NCBI GenBank assembly: GCA_002401965.1
Contig: NVUR01000028.1
Span: forward strand, 1-37,893
Direction of reading: 5' to 3'
Length of the DNA stretch: 37,893 nt
Source of the DNA: Alphaproteobacteria bacterium
GTDB lineage: Bacteria > Pseudomonadota > Alphaproteobacteria > Micavibrionales > Micavibrionaceae
Part shown: piece after piece, positions 35,490-37,893 of the stretch
How positions within the stretch are numbered: the first letter of the stretch is position 1
Layout: every line of letters starts with the position of its first letter
Notes under the pieces: generated by a model
Databases searched by the model: none
What the model saw: only the letters and a program-made list of their open reading frames with translations
Told to the model about the DNA's origin: nothing
Translations under genes and position numbers: made by a program

Positions 35490-36023
35490 TTATCTTTTGG
35501 CCCACTGCTTCGTACGACGGGCTTTATGCTTACCGACTTTCTTACGTTCAACAATACGATCATCACGTGTCATCATGCCAGCTTTCTTCAAAGGCGGACG
35601 TAATGTTGGCTCGAAGTTTTCAAGCGCACGTGAAATACCGTGACGTACCGCGCCAGCGTGACCAGATAGACCACCACCTTTAACAGTACAGATAACGTCG
35701 AATTGACCAACACGATCCGTAACCAAGAACGGTTGATTTAGAATCAAACGGTGGGTTGTGCGTGTGAAGTAGTCGGCTTGATCCCTGCCGTTCACTGTGA
35801 CTTTACCTGAACCGGCCTTGATCCATACACGTGCCACTGCGTCTTTACGACGACCAGTTGCGTATGAACGACCTAGTTTGTCGATTTTTGGCTCTTTTTT
35901 AACAGGAGCAGTAACTTCAGCGTCTTCAGTTTTATCAGCAGCAGGCGCATCAACTTTCGTTTCTGCAACGGCACTGCCGATGTCTTTAAGATCTGTAATT
36001 TTTTCGTCTTTTTTATCAGCCAT
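35490..36023 (-). CDS. rpsI: 30S ribosomal protein S9 with N-terminal extension
   Basis: A 177-residue S9. The conserved body starts near residue 52 ([19 protein letters not shown]) and ends with the basic C-terminal tail [16 protein letters not shown] that reaches the P-site tRNA. Typical S9 is about 130 residues and alphaproteobacterial S9 about 155-165; here the first 50 residues are an extension rich in Ala, Asp, Glu, Lys and Val, likely disordered. It follows rplM by nine bases. Confidence 0.97.
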   Translation of the reverse strand: MADKKDEKITDLKDIGSAVAETKVDAPAADKTEDAEVTAPVKKEPKIDKLGRSYATGRRKDAVARVWIKAGSGKVTVNGRDQADYFTRTTHRLILNQPFLVTDRVGQFDVICTVKGGGLSGHAGAVRHGISRALENFEPTLRPPLKKAGMMTRDDRIVERKKVGKHKARRTKQWAKR

Positions 36024-36032
36024 GATTATGCC

Positions 36033-36491
36033 CTACCTTTTGTTTTTTGGGTTCATAGATGCAACATCTAGAACTTCCGGCTTTTGTGCTTCATGCGGAT
36101 GTTCAGTTCCAGCATATACGCGCATATTTTTGAATACTGTACGTCCCAAAGGCCCTTTAGGAAGCATACGCTCCACAGCTTTTTGAACAACACGCTCAGG
36201 GTGTTTACCATCAAGGATCTGACCTTTAGTGCGTTGTTTGATACCGCCCGGATAACCAGTGTGCCAGAAGAAAATTGACTTTTCGCGTTTACGACCAGTC
36301 AAATGTACTTTTTCGGCGTTAATGACAATAATGTTATCGCCACAATCCACATGTGGTGTGAATTCAGGCTTGTGCTTGCCGCGAAGACGTAGTGCTATAA
36401 TACTTGCAAGGCGACCAAGAACAACGCCCTCTGCATCAATTATAATCCACTTTTTCTCCACCTCGGCAGGTTTTGCAGAATATGTTTTCAT
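36033..36491 (-). CDS. rplM: 50S ribosomal protein L13
   Basis: A 152-residue L13, an early-assembly 50S protein. Signatures are [16 protein letters not shown] (about 15-30), [18 protein letters not shown] and [13 protein letters not shown] (about 109-121). It forms the universal rplM-rpsI operon and is read from the promoter at 36536-36564. AAAGAG directly precedes the start codon. Confidence 0.98.
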   Translation of the reverse strand: MKTYSAKPAEVEKKWIIIDAEGVVLGRLASIIALRLRGKHKPEFTPHVDCGDNIIVINAEKVHLTGRKREKSIFFWHTGYPGGIKQRTKGQILDGKHPERVVQKAVERMLPKGPLGRTVFKNMRVYAGTEHPHEAQKPEVLDVASMNPKNKR

Positions 36492-36535
36492 CTCTTTTAG
36501 ACTTTCATTTGCTTTTATATTTTAAAAGATGAGGC

Positions 36536-36564
36536 TTTATGAAGGATATAACGTGCGGTGTCAA
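36536..36564 (-). promoter_or_regulatory. Promoter of rplM-rpsI
   Basis: On the minus strand, a consensus TTGACA (36564-36559) is followed after exactly 17 bases by CATAAA (36541-36536), giving a leader of about 40 bases to the rplM start at 36491. This is the strongest sigma-70-type match in the window. Confidence 0.6.
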
Positions 36565-36626
36565 CAAAATTTTACAATAAAAACAACAAGGTATGTACGG
36601 GGTACTTTAACACCCCAACCTCATTC

Positions 36627-37036
36627 CTACAAGTTAAGATCATAGAGCGGATCATCCGGCGTTAAATTACTAAAATCAGAATCTTCCTTCGTATATATTT
36701 CATGCACCAGCGATATCTTAAGCGCATCACCCTTTTCAACATCAAAATATGTTCCTGAAGGATTTTCCTGCGCTTTATCATGTCCTACAGTTATGACTCC
36801 AAAATGCTTCCCTACAACAGGATAGTCATCCTGAAACCCCATTTCATCATGTACGAATTTGGCAAAAGCATGCGATAATTGATCTTTATCTGAAAGGTTA
36901 TAAACTTTTCCAGTTTAAAACGAGAGTATTTGAGGTCAATATTATCCGTAACAATTTCCAACGAAAAAGTTGCAGGCTTATCGACATGTCTCTCTTTTTC
37001 TATAATATTAGCGCCATGCTTTTCTGCAAATTCCCC
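36627..37036 (-). pseudogene. Truncated, frameshifted gene of unknown function
   Basis: Two adjoining minus-strand frames read as one protein. The upstream part (37036 to about 36917) reads GEFAEKHGANII, then FSLEIVTDNIDLKYSRFK. The downstream part (about 36913 to 36627) reads TGKVYNLSDKDQLSHAFAKF and ends DPLYDLNL. Inserting one base near 36915 would join them without a stop, so a single-base deletion is likely. The 5' end runs into a stop and a tandem repeat, and no start is visible. I recognise no family. The short ORF from Met at 36842 is only a fragment of this gene. Confidence 0.55.
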
Positions 37037-37061
37037 CTAAAATTAAATTCCCCCTAAAATT
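37028..37061. repeat. Perfect 17-bp tandem duplication
   Basis: AAATTCCCCCTAAAATT occurs twice back to back (37028-37044 and 37045-37061) at the broken 5' end of the pseudogene and just before the IS66 relic. It could be a slippage product or a scar of insertion. Confidence 0.85.
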
Positions 37062-37077
37062 TTATGGGTGTTGCACA

Positions 37078-37345
37078 ATGGCTATAGACCTACCCCCTAG
37101 AATATACTTTGCATGTGGTGTGCTGATATGCATCAACGGTATTGATGGCCTGTCCGCTCTGGTTAAAAACAAATTGAATCGAATATTATTGAAAGCAAGG
37201 CCGTATTTCTCGGGCGTCGGGCTGATCGTGTGAAGCCATTATATGATAAAATGGTCGTTTCATGCGGCCAGGCACGGCACACCTCACTAAAGCCCAGCTT
37301 TAGATGTCGCTCGAAGGCATAGATTGGAACAGGCCAGTTTGGGCG
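37078..37345 (+). pseudogene. Relic of IS66-family tnpB
   Basis: The frame from ATG 37078 reads MAIDLPPRIYFACGV then INGIDGLSALVKN, the N-terminus of the IS66 TnpB (Orf2) family. After a frame change it continues as AVFLGRRADRVKPLYD, matching the GRRADRVK core, and in a third frame as NRPVWADKAS, matching the GRFVWP region. At least two frameshifts and gaps make it non-functional. The accompanying tnpA and tnpC are not present. Confidence 0.7.
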
Positions 37346-37364
37346 GATAAAGCATCATTTAATT

Positions 37365-37375
37365 AGGTTCAGGAC
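37365..37375 (+). repeat. Candidate left terminal repeat of the IS5-family relic
   Basis: AGGTTCAGGAC matches AGGCTCAGGAC at 37729-37739 in 10 of 11 bases. The first copy precedes an IS5-type transposase N-terminus read rightward. The second precedes the C-terminus of a leftward-reading one. Both would therefore be outer ends of related IS5-family elements. Confidence 0.4.
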
Positions 37376-37437
37376 GTATAAATATGATTTCCCCAATGGA
37401 TGATTTATGATTTACTGATAATGAAGGAGATGCCATC

Positions 37438-37670
37438 ATGTACAACTTATATTATTTAACCCCAGATCAATTAAACCTTACTTTCCACCGTCTCGTGGCG
37501 TTCCGCGCGTTGATGATTTACGTGTACTCAGTGGTATTATCCATGTTTTTAAGCGTAGTCTTTAATGGCGCGATGCGCCTGCAGAATATGGTCTGAACAA
37601 GACTTTGTGCAACCGCTTTATCCGGTGGAGCCACATAGGTGTGTTCGATAAAATACTTTGCTCTTGTTGA
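37438..37670 (+). pseudogene. IS5-family transposase N-terminal relic
   Basis: From ATG 37438 the frame gives MYNLYYLTPDQLNLTFHR. After a frameshift near 37490 it continues RGVPRVDDLRVLSGIIHVF, then an in-frame TAA at 37563, then WRDAPAEYGLNKTLCNRFIR and WSHIGVFDKIL to a stop at 37668. This is the DUF4096-type N-terminal domain of IS5-family (IS427/IS1031-like) transposases, disabled by a frameshift and a stop. The catalytic DDE part is missing. Confidence 0.75.
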
Positions 37671-37728
37671 AGTGCAAGGCGTTCCTGAGTAGTTACAGAC
37701 GCAACACACCTTTAAAGCCCATCGATCT

Positions 37729-37739
37729 AGGCTCAGGAC
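37729..37739 (-). repeat. Candidate right terminal repeat of the window-edge IS5 element
   Basis: AGGCTCAGGAC lies three bases beyond the stop of the leftward-reading transposase and is nearly identical to the repeat at 37365-37375, as expected for an IS terminus. Confidence 0.45.
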
Positions 37740-37742
37740 TCA

Positions 37743-37893
37743 TTAAATCGACCATATAACAACAGCCGCGATACAAATAGCAGAGAAGAAGGTATGTGCG
37801 CATCTGTCATAGCGGGTAGCGATGCGTCTCCAGTCTTTTAGACGCCCAAACATATTCTCGATTTTATGGCGTTGACGATGGAGTTTTTTATCA
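37743..37893 (-). CDS. IS5-family transposase, C-terminal part (runs off the window)
   Basis: The last 50 residues of a transposase read from the window edge. DKKLHRQRHKIENMFGRLKD carries the conserved Glu of the DDE triad in IENMFGRLKDWRR. It continues RIATRYDRCAHTFFSAICIA and ends AVVIWSI. These are hallmarks of the IS5/IS427 DDE transposase C-terminus (the YREK-like region has N-x-F-G-R-L-K-D-W-R). No frameshift is visible in this part, so the element could be intact beyond the edge. It is opposite in orientation to the relic at 37438-37670, hence a separate insertion. Confidence 0.9.
   Translation of the reverse strand, partial: DKKLHRQRHKIENMFGRLKDWRRIATRYDRCAHTFFSAICIAAVVIWSI

Noticed and set aside
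36599-36616. GGGGT/ACCCC hairpin as terminator of the pseudogene
   Set aside because: Only a 5-bp stem with no T-tract on the minus strand.
37518-37709. 63-codon minus-strand open frame
   Set aside because: It covers the IS5 relic that reads convincingly on the plus strand, so it is a shadow of that pseudogene.

Overview
The window looks like chromosome of a free-living, low-GC alphaproteobacterium. The evidence is gene content and order: a CcrM-type GANTC methyltransferase, a hom-glpX-recJ block, rplU-rpmA-obgE-proB, an L13-S9 pair, a class I polyhydroxyalkanoate synthase, LptD (so a Gram-negative outer membrane), and Shine-Dalgarno-led genes packed with frequent ATGA overlaps. An NhaD Na+/H+ antiporter hints at a saline or alkaline setting. 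I cannot assign an order or genus from sequence alone.

Layout. 1-97: possible end of an insertion sequence. 196-6943: a PLP-dependent sulfur amino acid enzyme, then NhaD and MntR on the minus strand, divergent from a four-gene Mn/Zn ABC importer (mntABCD); a perfect palindrome sits between mntR and mntA. 7098-9993: rplU-rpmA-(terminator)-obgE-proB. 9955-10505: a SUKH (SMI1/KNR4) gene flanked by two copies of the 3' end of proB. 10503-14307: GNAT acetyltransferase, pepN, rnhB. 14293-17816: ccrM with a dense GANTC cluster over its promoter, folB, a divergent FabD-like acyltransferase, mazG. 17856-24696 (minus): a coiled-coil membrane protein, an SLC13/TrkA-C permease, lptD, rhodanese and a RhlE-type helicase. 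24778-26150: gshB-hisI. 26123-30810 (minus): a small Cys/His-rich membrane protein behind a 16-bp palindrome, then recJ-glpX-hom. 31068-33712: a GyrI-like gene whose flanks carry a 15-bp repeat shared with the phaC start, then phaC. 33720-36491 (minus): an unknown membrane protein, a gamma-carbonic anhydrase and a secreted protein, then a terminator and the rpsI-rplM operon. 36627-37893: decayed DNA holding a frameshifted pseudogene, a 17-bp tandem repeat, an IS66 tnpB relic, an IS5-family relic and the C-terminus of another IS5-family transposase running off the edge.

Most genes are housekeeping: translation and ribosome assembly, proline, threonine/methionine and histidine synthesis, glutathione, folate, DNA repair and methylation, envelope assembly, carbon storage. 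The accessory signal is concentrated in two single-gene insertions next to core genes (SUKH after proB, GyrI-like before phaC), each with a short duplicated piece of the core gene, and in the mobile-element graveyard at the right end. I found no tRNA, rRNA, CRISPR array, prophage or complete defence system. The observations I rate highest are the GANTC cluster at ccrM and the duplicated proB 3' end around the SUKH gene.
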